Numbered from the stretch's first letter, positions 8,690-17,790 are shown. The stretch is DNA of 64,000 nt from Methylomonas sp. (GCA_002928965.1 PERU01000009.1:1-64000), one strand, 5' to 3'. Notes: generated by a model not told the origin, from the letters alone. Numbers and translations are program-made.

Positions 8690-9621
8690 GGCGAACTCCC
8701 CTGACTTTTGTTAAAAAGCACAAAAAATAGCCGCAAGTACATGCTATACCGGCTGACTGACATTGAACACATCGGCGTAGATATTCTTCACCGCTGTTCC
8801 TGCCCCTCTTTTAGTGACTCGCACCATTTCCGGATGATGCCCGCACAAAAACATGCGCCAGTTCTTCAGACAGGGAAGGCAATGTTGTGAGCACGCCCTG
8901 TCGCACAACCAGCGGGGACATCGCCCCCGGTATCCAGTAGCGCTTTGGGATACAAACCGCCCCATACCGTTACAGGTTACTCCCGTAAAAAGTTGCACAT
9001 TGCCGCTAGCCAAATTCGCGACTGTGATTATAGGTAACTATAGGAATTCATTTAATATAAGACAAACGATTTTTATTGGAATTTAATATCGGCAAATCAA
9101 ATAATAAAGCTGACATTCCGCATTCCCATGCAATATTTTGATAAAAAAATCCGGGGTCATATAGGTCTTGTTATCAAGCATCGATAGCTAAACTGACCGG
9201 CGGCTATTGAATCAGCTGCTGTCAATACCACTAAATCGTGGCAGCCCGCTTATGACCTTATTGGCGCAGTCATAAAGTCGATTTGCTTGCGGAAAAGCTG
9301 CCATTCGCCGAACTTAATGATGGAAAATTTCGCCGGCACCCTTAGCGGCCGGTTTTGGCCGTAACAAGACGATCAATCTCTAATCAACCCTGCCAAGAGA
9401 TATCCGAAAGTCAACTTCCAACCCGTTGATCAAATTCAGCGATCAAGACTGTCGGCTTTCAATCCAACCGCATTCTGCAAATAGCGGTTTTTTTCATCAA
9501 ATCTTAATGTGTTGTCAATCTTGCAAGCTTAAAAATTTGAACTACTCTTGATTTAAAAAAATCAATTATTCATGTTTGCCAGGACGGGTCCGGCAGTAAT
9601 TGAGGGTATTCAGGGTAGATT
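8690..9621. other. Long divergent intergenic region between NO block and eCIS operon
   Basis: About 930 bp without a supportable gene; it must hold the promoters of the two divergent operons. The part near 9000-9140 is AT-rich. A copy of the aaagctgccatt motif is at 9294-9305. A short inverted repeat cggcc-N6-ggccg lies near 9348-9363. A perfect palindrome at 9548-9565 is listed separately. I found no convincing sigma-54 (-24/-12) promoter, NsrR site or canonical FNR box. The 89-codon minus-strand frame at 8744-9013 has no recognisable family. Confidence 0.5.
9548..9565. promoter_or_regulatory. Perfect palindrome upstream of the eCIS operon (candidate operator)
   Basis: TTGATTTAAAAAAATCAA, a 7-bp perfect inverted repeat with a 4-nt spacer, located 56 bp before the first eCIS start codon. 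It resembles an FNR/CRP-type half-site pair, but TTGAT and ATCAA are 8 nt apart rather than 4. The placement suits an operator at the operon promoter. The binding protein is unknown. Confidence 0.4.
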
Positions 9622-10212
9622 ATGGCGACATTCACGGCTGTTCCCGGTGTTCTGGAAGCGATCAAGGCATATCTTGAGCGTTTTAAAAACCTGCCGGGTG
9701 CAAATGCTGCCAGTGTGATTATTCTGTCCAGCCAATCGCTGAAAGAGGGCCCGGATGAAACCCATAAGCTGGGCATCTACCTGCACCGGATTTCCATCGA
9801 CCCTTTTGGTCGCAACCGCCACCTCCCGCCCAAACCCGGTGCCGGTAATCAACCTAGAAAAGAGTTGCCACTGAATCTGCATGTTTTATTGATCGGCTGG
9901 AGCAAAACGATGCAGGAGCAAAGTTTGCTGGCTTGGGCTATGCAGGTTTTAGGGTCGGGTACCGAACTGGATGTTGCGGATATTGAAGATCACATCAGTG
10001 GCAGTTCATCCGGCTGGCAGGATCAGGACCGGGTACAGATTTTGCCGGAAGACATGTCAAATGAGGACTTTATGCGCTTGTGGGATAGCTTGTCTCATCC
10101 TTATATGCTGTCTGCACCTTACATCATCAAAACCCTGCGATTGGAACCGGTAATAGAGCTTGCCAGCGGTGTGGTGGAAAGCATTGTGCTGCCAATGGGA
10201 GAACTGGAGTGA
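9622..10212 (+). CDS. eCIS tail terminator / cap protein (DUF4255, Afp16/Pvc16-like)
   Basis: A 196-aa DUF4255 protein, the family that caps the tube/sheath of contractile injection particles and sets tail length. The family pattern is visible: GVLEAIKAYLERF at the start, KLGIYLHRISIDPFGRNRH, and LNLHVLLIGWSKTMQEQSLL with the later MQVLGSG. It is the first gene of the eCIS run, with AGGG upstream of ATG 9622. Its stop overlaps the next start as GTGA. The family is present in nearly all eCIS loci, so it is a strong anchor for the system. Confidence 0.92.
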   Translation: MATFTAVPGVLEAIKAYLERFKNLPGANAASVIILSSQSLKEGPDETHKLGIYLHRISIDPFGRNRHLPPKPGAGNQPRKELPLNLHVLLIGWSKTMQEQSLLAWAMQVLGSGTELDVADIEDHISGSSSGWQDQDRVQILPEDMSNEDFMRLWDSLSHPYMLSAPYIIKTLRLEPVIELASGVVESIVLPMGELE

Positions 10213-11033
10213 TTCGCTTCAAGGAGACCCTGATTCGTCAAGCCAGCGATGTGATTCGCTGGATGGATGCTACAGGCAGAGTCGGCCAGGAAAGCCCGGT
10301 ATTAAATCCACTACAGATTGCCTTGGCCGATGACATTGAAGTCAAACAGCTGAGTATTTTGCATAAGCCGGGCGCCAGCATCATCTGGCGCGCGGACATA
10401 CCCGGAGCTGTAAACCTGCAACGCAGTATCGACATCGGGCGACCCACCGATGCAGACAAGCAGCGTCCAACCGAACCGGTTTACGAACTCAAAGGCACCG
10501 TGGTGGATCCTACCGGTATCTTCAACCCACGTGCGTTTGCTAAAAAAAATTGCGGCAACAACAGTTTTCCGCACATCGCACTGTACCGGTCATTACTGGG
10601 TACGCGCCTCAGTCAAAACAAAGCATTGCAAGGCATATTGCGTTATCAAAAACAGGCGGATGAGACGCTTTCCCAGCCGGCTGGCTGGGCGTTGGTGAGC
10701 CTGCGGGTCACGCTGGGTACTACAGGCGATAGCTTTGATTTTAATGCTCAAGCCGATGCGAACGGTTATTTTCAGCTGCCGGTCACGCGCTTATCGCTGA
10801 CCATGCTGACCGCCGGTTTTAGTGCGGTGTTCAGTGTCAAAGCCAATAAAGCCCAAAGCGCACAAGCCTTTCCGGATCCGGATCAAATGACCGACATGCA
10901 GATTGCTATCGAGGATGGACTGGTTTTTACCGACACCCTCGAGGTCATTGCCGAGCAAACACAGTATCAGCTTAAATTGGCATTTGTTGCCAATGAAACC
11001 CGCGTTACCACCCTGACCCTGAAAAGTCCTTGA
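10209..11033 (+). CDS. eCIS-associated protein of unknown function with beta-sandwich-like C-terminus
   Basis: 274 aa, not assigned to a named family. It starts at GTG 10209, inside the stop of the DUF4255 gene (GTGA overlap), so translation is probably coupled. Residues ~155-200 (WALVSLRVTLGTTGD, then FNAQADANGYFQLPVTRL) resemble a carboxypeptidase-regulatory-like beta-sandwich, a fold common in phage-tail decorations. There is no signal peptide or membrane segment. The order cap - this protein - sheath suggests a structural or assembly role at the sheath end, which is inference. Confidence 0.6.
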   Translation: MIRFKETLIRQASDVIRWMDATGRVGQESPVLNPLQIALADDIEVKQLSILHKPGASIIWRADIPGAVNLQRSIDIGRPTDADKQRPTEPVYELKGTVVDPTGIFNPRAFAKKNCGNNSFPHIALYRSLLGTRLSQNKALQGILRYQKQADETLSQPAGWALVSLRVTLGTTGDSFDFNAQADANGYFQLPVTRLSLTMLTAGFSAVFSVKANKAQSAQAFPDPDQMTDMQIAIEDGLVFTDTLEVIAEQTQYQLKLAFVANETRVTTLTLKSP

Positions 11034-11072
11034 TCAGGTTCATTCACCCCAAGATCGTTACAGGAGGCAACC

Positions 11073-13238
11073 ATGCCTGAGTATCTCGCCCCGGGCGTAT
11101 ACATAGAAGAAAAGAGCTTTCGAGCCCGTTCCATAGAAGGCGTTGGCACCAGCGTGGCGGCTATTGTCGGACCGACTCGCACTGGGCCGTTTCGCGGCAA
11201 ACCGGAACCGGTGACCAGTTTTGCCGAATTTGAACGCATCTACGGCGATCTGGATGACCTGAAATTTTCAAACAACAAGCCGCAGTTGAATTTCACCGCG
11301 TTGGCGGCGCGGGCGTTTTTCGACAATGGCGGTAAACAGTTGTTTGTCAGTCGGGTGGTCAAAGACGTCAACAGTAGCAACGTCTCGGGGGATGGCAGCA
11401 GTGCAACCCGTGCCGAAAAGGCCAGTGCTGACGGCAAACTGAAGTTCCAGAGCCGTTTCCCCGGCAGCGTAGGTAATTACGTGCTGGAAGTGTATTGGCA
11501 GGACAGTGAAAATCTGTTTTCGATAGCCGCCACTACCGCACCGGAAGAAGCTGAAGAGCTGTATCTGGAAGCCAGCAATGTTCCCAAGGAAGTGCGGGTG
11601 GCTGCTGGTGATCTGGAAGCGGCGAAATTTCCGCTCAGCATCAAAGCCAGAGTCAAACGAAATGGTGCCCATTTTGATGTGCTGTCCGGCGAAATCAAAA
11701 GTGGTAATGAGGTTGTGGTTTTGAACCGGCTGGTGATCGCCCAATTACCGGCTGCCACCAGCAAGCTCAGTCGTATCCAATTACGCCAGCCTGCTGGCGG
11801 TGGCTTGCAAGACAACGATGCCGTGGAATTGCGATTATCCGATGTTACCGATTTGTCAGCGATTAGTGGGGTGGCGCATTGGGGAACCTTGAAAATTTTG
11901 AAAGGTTTCATCAAGCCATTGAGCAATGCGTCGGTGATTACTATTCCCGCTGCGCAAAATCCCAGTCTGGCGGGCAATATCGATTTACCTGTTTCAGCCC
12001 TCGCCGCATTGCCCGGCAATGTCAGCGCCTTGTTGGTGCGGCGAAATTTTGACCTGGAGGTTTTGCGTGTCGATGACATCGACACATTGCGCAAAGGGGC
12101 TAGCGGTGAAGTGGTATACCGGGTGGGAGGACTATCGACTTCGGCAACCGCTGATGATTCCCTGGCTAAAAAACTGTTGGCTGATCCCGCTACCAAAGAT
12201 GCCAAATTAACCCAGCCAATTGCCTGTACGGTCGCCAGCGATGCTGCCGTGTTCAGTCTTTTGCACAGCCTGTTCGATCATCAGGCTGTGATTAATCCGC
12301 ATCCGGTCAATGGCCCGCGCTATCTGATCGAACTGCAAAACGGCTCCGATGGCGACATACCGGAAAGCGGCGATTATGCCGGCGAGGTGCATGATAAACA
12401 CGGCAATACCGGATTGGCGGCCTTGGAACAAGTCGAGGATATTGCCATCGTCATGACACCTGCTGCTGCAGCCTTGGATACCACCCAGCATCTGGCAGTG
12501 GTCATTGAAATGCAAAAGCATTGCAAACGCATGCAATATCGGTTCGGTATCGTAGATAGTGAAGCCAATATGAGCGTTAGCGAAATTCGGGATTTCAAAT
12601 CCAGCCTGGACGACTCCCGACTGGCGCTGTATTACCCCTGGGTGGTCACCAGCGATCCGACCGGTAAACGTAACACCATCAGTCTGCCGCCTGCGGGCTT
12701 TATTGCCGGTGTGTATGCCAATACCGATGTGACACGCGGCGTACATAAAGCCCCGGCCAATGAAGTGGTGTTGGGGGCTTTGTATTTCGAGCAGGAAATC
12801 AACCGCTTTCAGCAAGAACTACTCAATCCCAACGGTATCAATTGTCTGCGCTCCATGCCGGGACGTGGTCAGCGGGTTTGGGGGGCACGCACCACGTCCA
12901 GCGATCCGGAATGGAAATATATCAACGTGCGGCGATATTTCCTGTTTTTGGAACGCTCCATCGACAAATCGTCCCAGTGGGCGGTATTTGAACCCAATGG
13001 TGAATCGCTGTGGGCCAGCATCCGTATTTCCATCGAAGACTTTTTGTATAACGAATGGTTGAACGGTCACTTGCTGGGTGCCACGCCGAAACATGCTTAT
13101 TTCGTGCGCTGTGATCGCAGCACCATGACCCAGAACGATCTGGATAATGGTCGATTGGTCTGCGAAGTGGGCGTGGCGGCATTGAAACCCGCTGAATTCG
13201 TGATTTTCCGCATCGGTCAAAAGACCGCAGACGCTTGA
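11073..13238 (+). CDS. Contractile tail sheath protein
   Basis: A 721-aa phage-tail-sheath family protein forming the contractile outer cylinder of the particle. The N-terminus EYLAPGVYIEEKSFRARSIE and TSVAAIVGPTRTGPF are the sheath signature. The C-terminal ~250 residues carry PAGFIAGVYANTDVTRGVHK, NPNGINCLRSMPGRG, RVWGARTTSSDPEWKYINVR and VCEVGVAALKPAEFVIF, the conserved inner-domain strands that link neighbouring subunits. It has a strong Shine-Dalgarno sequence (AGGAGG, 6 nt before the ATG), in keeping with a high-copy product. At 721 aa it is longer than Afp2-type sheaths, with extra outer domains around residues 120-400. Confidence 0.96.
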   Translation: MPEYLAPGVYIEEKSFRARSIEGVGTSVAAIVGPTRTGPFRGKPEPVTSFAEFERIYGDLDDLKFSNNKPQLNFTALAARAFFDNGGKQLFVSRVVKDVNSSNVSGDGSSATRAEKASADGKLKFQSRFPGSVGNYVLEVYWQDSENLFSIAATTAPEEAEELYLEASNVPKEVRVAAGDLEAAKFPLSIKARVKRNGAHFDVLSGEIKSGNEVVVLNRLVIAQLPAATSKLSRIQLRQPAGGGLQDNDAVELRLSDVTDLSAISGVAHWGTLKILKGFIKPLSNASVITIPAAQNPSLAGNIDLPVSALAALPGNVSALLVRRNFDLEVLRVDDIDTLRKGASGEVVYRVGGLSTSATADDSLAKKLLADPATKDAKLTQPIACTVASDAAVFSLLHSLFDHQAVINPHPVNGPRYLIELQNGSDGDIPESGDYAGEVHDKHGNTGLAALEQVEDIAIVMTPAAAALDTTQHLAVVIEMQKHCKRMQYRFGIVDSEANMSVSEIRDFKSSLDDSRLALYYPWVVTSDPTGKRNTISLPPAGFIAGVYANTDVTRGVHKAPANEVVLGALYFEQEINRFQQELLNPNGINCLRSMPGRGQRVWGARTTSSDPEWKYINVRRYFLFLERSIDKSSQWAVFEPNGESLWASIRISIEDFLYNEWLNGHLLGATPKHAYFVRCDRSTMTQNDLDNGRLVCEVGVAALKPAEFVIFRIGQKTADA

Positions 13239-13249
13239 GGTGAACCGAA

Positions 13250-13705
13250 ATGGCTATATTTAGAGAAACACCCTATTCAGCCTTTAATTATCAGGTAGAA
13301 CTGGAGCCGGGGCAGGGCGACCAAGTCGATGCCGGCTTCTCCGATGTCTCGGGCCTTAATGCCGAAGTCACCATCGCCGAGTATCGTAATGGCAACAGCA
13401 AAGTCAATCATGTCAGCAAAATTCCGGGTATTCACAAATCCGGCGACGTGACCTTGAAACGCGGTGTGATCGGCGCACAAAATCTGTGGAACTGGCTGGA
13501 TGAAGTCCGTCAGGGCAAACTGACCGCCAAGCGCAATGTCAGCATCAAATTGCTGAATGAAGATCGTTCTGAAACCGTGGTGATCTGGCGTCTGAAAAAC
13601 GCCATGCCCATCAAATGGACCGGGCCGACGTTGACCGGTAAAGGTGGCGGCGATGTCGCCATCGAAGAACTGGTACTGTCGGTTGAAATGGTGGATCAGG
13701 AATAA
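13250..13705 (+). CDS. Tail tube protein (T4 gp19-like)
   Basis: A 151-aa inner tube subunit. It begins with AFNYQVELEPGQGD and FSDVSGLNAEVTIAEYRNGN, then has IHKSGDVTLKRGVIG and ends AIEELVLSVEMVDQE, all standard in the gp19/Hcp-like eCIS tube family. The length is normal. It stacks as hexameric rings inside the sheath and would carry cargo in the lumen. It directly follows the sheath gene. Confidence 0.95.
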   Translation: MAIFRETPYSAFNYQVELEPGQGDQVDAGFSDVSGLNAEVTIAEYRNGNSKVNHVSKIPGIHKSGDVTLKRGVIGAQNLWNWLDEVRQGKLTAKRNVSIKLLNEDRSETVVIWRLKNAMPIKWTGPTLTGKGGGDVAIEELVLSVEMVDQE

Positions 13706-13708
13706 GCC

Positions 13709-15289
13709 ATGGCCGTGCCGGTGGACAGACTGGAAATGCCCGGTCGCCTGCAAATGCGGGTGCGGCCCGCAGTCGCCGCAGAGGCAGTGCTGGATGTAGC
13801 CATGCTCGGCCATTGTCCGGGGCGGGCGCGCTGGCAGTATCTGCTGGAAAGTCCGCAAACAGTCAAAGACATTATCAATCTGGGTTTTTCCAGAGAAATT
13901 CGGCAGTTGCAGGATTGGCTGGATAATGGAGTACCGGTAAAACCGACAGAGGTGGAAACAGCGTTGTTGGATTTGTATCGGTTGCCGATTCCGTTATTGA
14001 GTCTGGCGCAGTTTCAGGTGCTGTTTCCCGATGCCGATCGTCAACCCACTCAATACAAAAGTCAGTTGGCCGGTGCTGTGGCTTGGTTGCCGGCGGCAAT
14101 TGCCGATTTTTTTCAGCCATCTGAAACGGGTTTGCTGGCAGATGGTGTCAAAAAGCTGTGGTTGATCCGGATTCCGGAATCCGACCGGCAAGGCGGATTT
14201 TTACCCGATCCTTATGCTGATTACAGCCAACTGCAGCGCCTCAGTGGTTTTGATCGCGCCATGTTGATACCCAATCTGGGCGCGATTACCTTGCCGGATC
14301 TGGAGCGTTTGCAATTGCCGGCCAATTTACCGGATCTGCGACGCATGCGGCTGGTTAACCCTGAACCGGTGTTTTTGCCGTGTACTGAAGCAACGGATGA
14401 TGGGCATCGTGAACGCCGGCGTAGTCAGGAAATTCCCAAACCTGACAAACCCTGGACGTTACAGGCAGTCTTGGAGCCGATTTTGCAAACGCTTAAAAAA
14501 CGCCGGCCTGATGTGCAATGTCTGTTGAGCCTGCCTTTGCAACAACTCAGTGAAGGCAGTTTGCCCAGCGTAGCTGGCGAGGCCAGACAGGCTATTCAGC
14601 AGGCTGCTGAAAATGAAAGTGCCGGTTTGCATGCTGTGCAGTTTTTATTTCCGTATTTAAGTAATAAAGACCGGCCATTAGCCAGTTCGGTTGGGTTGAT
14701 TGCCGGGGCCATGGTGGAAACCAGTCAGCGCTTCGGTGCTTGGCGCTCTATGGCGGGGCGACGCTTGCCCGGCATGTGGCAGCTGTATCCAGAGTTGCAA
14801 AGCCAGCAGGTGACGGCGCTGCGCGAATCACCGGGCGTTGGGGTGTTGGTTGCGCATAAAGGCTATTTGTCACTGGACGATGAGCGCCGCGCCGCGCCGG
14901 TAGTAGGCATGCCCGGATTTACAGATCGTCAGGCATGGTTTAGCCGGCAGGAAGGCTATCGCTCGGGCGAAGTGGCGCGTTTTTTGGGTTGGCTGCAACG
15001 GCAATTGATGCGTCTGGGGGAAAGCTGGCTGTTTAATATCGATGTGCGCGATTCGCTCGCCACAGCCCAATTAACCACGTTTTTTACCCAATTGCATAAG
15101 GCCGGGGCATTGCGGGGAGCGTTGCCTGAGCAGGCTTTTTCGATTGTCGCCAAACACGATAACCAGAGCACGCTGATTTATGAAATTGAATTGGCACCGG
15201 TATTTCCGATTGATCGGATTATTTTAAATTTCAGCCACAATCTGGGCAGTAACAGCAGCCAGTGGCACTTGCAGGTCAAACATGGCTGA
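13709..15289 (+). CDS. Divergent sheath-derived protein
   Basis: A 526-aa protein whose C-terminal half follows the sheath inner-domain plan in the same order: SSVGLIAGAMVETSQRFGAW corresponds to AGFIAGVYANTDVTRGVHK; SPGVGVLVAHKGYLSLDDER to PGRGQRVWGARTTSSD; and FLGWLQRQLMRLGESWLFNI with FFTQLHKAGALRGALPEQAF to the sheath FLERSIDKSSQWAVFEP and GHLLGATPKHAYFVRCD. The first ~250 residues are unlike the main sheath. It sits between the two tube genes and overlaps the next gene by 8 nt. It may be the basal sheath ring that links to the baseplate; this is inference. Confidence 0.7.
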   Translation: MAVPVDRLEMPGRLQMRVRPAVAAEAVLDVAMLGHCPGRARWQYLLESPQTVKDIINLGFSREIRQLQDWLDNGVPVKPTEVETALLDLYRLPIPLLSLAQFQVLFPDADRQPTQYKSQLAGAVAWLPAAIADFFQPSETGLLADGVKKLWLIRIPESDRQGGFLPDPYADYSQLQRLSGFDRAMLIPNLGAITLPDLERLQLPANLPDLRRMRLVNPEPVFLPCTEATDDGHRERRRSQEIPKPDKPWTLQAVLEPILQTLKKRRPDVQCLLSLPLQQLSEGSLPSVAGEARQAIQQAAENESAGLHAVQFLFPYLSNKDRPLASSVGLIAGAMVETSQRFGAWRSMAGRRLPGMWQLYPELQSQQVTALRESPGVGVLVAHKGYLSLDDERRAAPVVGMPGFTDRQAWFSRQEGYRSGEVARFLGWLQRQLMRLGESWLFNIDVRDSLATAQLTTFFTQLHKAGALRGALPEQAFSIVAKHDNQSTLIYEIELAPVFPIDRIILNFSHNLGSNSSQWHLQVKHG

Positions 15290-15767
15290 GCTGATTCCGT
15301 TTCGCTTTCATGTGCAATTAAGCCTGCCGCAATCGGCTGGCGGTGGACTGGTGTGCAACGGCGGCTTTAGTGAAGTCAGCGGTCTGGAAGCCAGCATGAC
15401 GCCCAAAACCTTCAAGGAAGGCGGGCGTAACTGGGGGGAAGTGCAATTGGCCGGACCGACAACGTTTTCTACTGTGGTATTGAAACGCGGCATTACGGAT
15501 GCCGAGGGTTTGTGGCGACTGTTCGACCGCAGTTTTCGGCAAAGTTACTATGCCATTCGACTGGATTGCATGATTGATTTACTGAATCCCGCCGATCCCC
15601 AGCAAGCCATCATGACCTGGACGCTGGACAACGTGCTGCCGATCAAATTTAAAGGTCCGGATTTGAACGCTACTGCAACGCAGGTGGCGATTGAAGAGCT
15701 GCATTTGAATCATGAAGGTTTTGTGGTGGCGTGGCATTCCTCTGCAGGGGCGGGACAAAATGGCTAG
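15282..15767 (+). CDS. Second tail-tube protein (gp19-like, tube initiator, Afp5-like)
   Basis: A 161-aa second gp19-family protein: PFRFHVQLSLPQSAGGGLVC, FSEVSGLEASMTPKTFKEGG, TFSTVVLKRGITDAEGLW and AIEELHLNHEGF. Two tube paralogues are usual in eCIS, one forming the shaft and the other the first ring on the hub, and the downstream position next to the baseplate genes suits the initiator role. The ATG at 15282 lies within the end of the previous gene, and the stop overlaps the next start by 8 nt. Confidence 0.9.
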   Translation: MAELIPFRFHVQLSLPQSAGGGLVCNGGFSEVSGLEASMTPKTFKEGGRNWGEVQLAGPTTFSTVVLKRGITDAEGLWRLFDRSFRQSYYAIRLDCMIDLLNPADPQQAIMTWTLDNVLPIKFKGPDLNATATQVAIEELHLNHEGFVVAWHSSAGAGQNG

Positions 15768-16560
15768 CAGTAAACTCAGCAAGGCGGTATTGATTCCGCT
15801 GGATGCGCAAAATCAGGACGCGCCGGAAGAGCAATGGATTACCGTGCAATTCAACCCGGCCAGCCTGAAAGTCAGTTTGTCCAATACCCTCAAAGACAGT
15901 AAGAGCGGCGGCGGGCAAAGCAAGGCGGCGCAATTTGTCGACAAGAGTGAATCCACTCTGGCGATTGAATTGTTATTCGATACCAGTGTGCTGGACGCAG
16001 AAAATCTGACTGAAAACGATGGCACGCAAACGTTGTTACATAAAGACGTGCGCCAGCATACCCAAAAAATCGCCAGCGAATTCATGCAACCCCAGGATGC
16101 GGAATCTGAAAAGCCCAAAGCGCCGAAACGCTGCCGCTTTCAGTGGGGCAGTTTTTCCTTCATCGGCATGCTCAGCAGTTACAACGAAACACTGGATTTT
16201 TTTTCATCGGAAGGTGTGCCGCTGCGGGCAAGCCTGTCGTTGACCTTTAAACAGGATAATTACCAGTTCGACATCATCGATTTAAAAGATGCTTGGCGTC
16301 AGCAAGGTCGCTTGGCGGCAAACGGGGCTGGGGTGAGTGCCGTCGATGCCACTATGGCTGCTGGCCGTGACCCAAAAGGCTGGCGCGATACCGCCCTTTA
16401 CAACGGTATGGAAACGCCGCGTTTTAGTGATAACCAGGGTGTGGTCATGCCACCCAGTGGTGGCATGACCCAAAATCCGTCTGGCAGTGGTGCCGGTAGT
16501 GGTGGTTACAGTTACGGTGAATCGGAAAAACTGGGTACGCGAATACCTGGTGCATTTTAA
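15760..16560 (+). CDS. Tube-binding baseplate protein (CIS tube/LysM-type, Afp7/gp53-like)
   Basis: 266 aa. The N-terminus SSKLSKAVLIPLDAQ and WITVQFNPASLKVSLSN is the eCIS tube-adaptor signature, followed by TLAIELLFDTSVLD, RCRFQWGSFSFIGMLSSY and LRASLSLTFKQ. The tail is low-complexity Gly/Ser (residues ~235-262). Afp7-like proteins often end in a LysM domain; here none is clear, so it may be a LysM-less variant. I start at ATG 15760, which overlaps the previous stop by 8 nt, rather than at an upstream in-frame start at 15712. Confidence 0.82.
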   Translation: MASSKLSKAVLIPLDAQNQDAPEEQWITVQFNPASLKVSLSNTLKDSKSGGGQSKAAQFVDKSESTLAIELLFDTSVLDAENLTENDGTQTLLHKDVRQHTQKIASEFMQPQDAESEKPKAPKRCRFQWGSFSFIGMLSSYNETLDFFSSEGVPLRASLSLTFKQDNYQFDIIDLKDAWRQQGRLAANGAGVSAVDATMAAGRDPKGWRDTALYNGMETPRFSDNQGVVMPPSGGMTQNPSGSGAGSGGYSYGESEKLGTRIPGAF

Positions 16561-16583
16561 GACTTGATTGGGGGAAGAAAGCT

Positions 16584-16745
16584 ATGCCGGTTTTTATCAA
16601 CGAAGTGATCGCTGAAGTTAACGAGCCCGATAGCTCCGAGCTGGCGAACCATAGCGTATTTGCCGCCAGTAACGAACAGGAGGAGCAACTGCTGCGGCAA
16701 TTGCAAATCCTGCAGGAACGGCAGGCACGGTTGCTGGTGGATTGA
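16584..16745 (+). CDS. Small eCIS protein (DUF5908-type, Afp6/Pvc6-like)
   Basis: A 53-aa protein starting MPVFINEVIAEVNEPDSS and ending in a short charged helix (EEQLLRQLQILQERQARLL). Small proteins with the MPxxINEVxxEV start occur between the tube adaptor and the hub genes in eCIS loci. GGGGGAAG precedes the ATG, and the stop ends one base before the next start codon. The function is not established; a baseplate or assembly accessory is the likely role. Confidence 0.8.
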   Translation: MPVFINEVIAEVNEPDSSELANHSVFAASNEQEEQLLRQLQILQERQARLLVD

Positions 16746-16746
16746 G

Positions 16747-17790
16747 ATGGCCGAAGCCTTCATCAATGCCCGCCCGCGTTTTCGTGTCGATGGTCAGGAT
16801 GACACTGCCATGGCGGAAGCCGTTAAAGAGGTGCTGATTCAGCAGCCTTTATCAGGACGTGCACATGCCGAAATTCGCTTGATCAATTGGGGCAGGGTAG
16901 AGGGCGCCGGTGAGCCGGGTTTTGTGTTTCAACAACTCCAACATGGTGCGGTAGTAGACATCATGATGGGTGAACAGGAGCAAACCGCCTTGTTTAGCGG
17001 GGATGTCACTGCCATTGAAGAGCGTTACGGCGACGGTGCGCCGCAGCTGTTGTTGTTATTGGAAGACAAAATGCATGTATTGGCCCGGCAGCGGCATAGT
17101 CGTAGTTTTGAAGCCCAAAGTCTGGACGATGTACTGCGTAGTCTGGCCAATGAAGCGGGCTTGCAACACGATATTCAGGTGTCGACGCAGACCGCGGACT
17201 GGCATCAGTTCAACGAAAGTAATCTGGCTTTTATGCAACGCTTGCTGGCGCCCTACGATCTGGCGGTTCGCTTTCAGCAAGGCCAGCTCATCATCAAACC
17301 GGAACAGGCAGACAGTCAGCCGCTGCGGATGAGTCCGCAAGATGGTATCGAATATCTGCGCCTCATCGCCGATCTGAATGGTCAGCCCACGGCAACCCAA
17401 GCCAAGGGCTTTGATCTGGCTGCCGATGACAGCACCGATAGCCGAACCGATGCCCTGCAGCCTTCGACTGCGGGTACGTCCTCTGCCGAGCTGTTGAATC
17501 AATTGGGCTGGCCCGGCCACGCCTATTTTCCGCATCCTTTTGCCAAAACCCAATCGGAAGCCGAGAAGTGGGCTGCTGCAGCCTTTCGCAGCCGGGCCAA
17601 GGCTTTTTTGAGCGGCGAAGCAGTGTGCAATGGCGATGTTGAATTGCAGGTTGGACGGGAAATTGAATTGACCGATGTTTCGGAGCGATTGCGCGGCCGT
17701 TATCAAATCGTGCATTGCAGTCACCGCTTCGATGCCAGTCAAGGTTTCAGAAGCATTCTGAAATTGCACCGCGCCGACTGGAGTGCTTGA
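16747..17790 (+). CDS. Spike hub protein (VgrG N-part / gp27-like)
   Basis: A 347-aa protein of the phage late-control-D / gp27 hub type. Markers are INARPRFRVDG at the start, EIRLINWGRVEGAGEPGFVF, DIMMGEQEQTALFSGDVTAI, HSRSFEAQSLDDVLRSLANE, WHQFNESNLAFMQRLLAPYD, and the C-terminal GRYQIVHCSHRFDASQGFRS. It should form the trimeric hub that joins spike and tube. In many loci this region is fused to the gp5-like spike in one gene; here the spike is the next reading frame, one base away. I start at ATG 16747 rather than 87 nt upstream, because the upstream codons overlap the 53-aa gene. Confidence 0.88.
   Translation: MAEAFINARPRFRVDGQDDTAMAEAVKEVLIQQPLSGRAHAEIRLINWGRVEGAGEPGFVFQQLQHGAVVDIMMGEQEQTALFSGDVTAIEERYGDGAPQLLLLLEDKMHVLARQRHSRSFEAQSLDDVLRSLANEAGLQHDIQVSTQTADWHQFNESNLAFMQRLLAPYDLAVRFQQGQLIIKPEQADSQPLRMSPQDGIEYLRLIADLNGQPTATQAKGFDLAADDSTDSRTDALQPSTAGTSSAELLNQLGWPGHAYFPHPFAKTQSEAEKWAAAAFRSRAKAFLSGEAVCNGDVELQVGREIELTDVSERLRGRYQIVHCSHRFDASQGFRSILKLHRADWSA

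Noticed and set aside
8744-9013. 89-codon minus-strand frame upstream of the flavin reductase, Cys/His-containing
   Set aside because: The Cys and His spacing matches no binding motif, there is no clear start signal, and other frames look equally protein-like.
9548-9565. FNR box upstream of the eCIS operon
   Set aside because: The half-sites TTGAT and ATCAA are 8 nt apart instead of 4, so it is kept only as an unassigned palindrome.
11477-12205. 242-codon minus-strand frame antisense to the sheath gene
   Set aside because: Ser/Thr/Arg-rich antisense translation with no family likeness; the sheath on the plus strand is certain.
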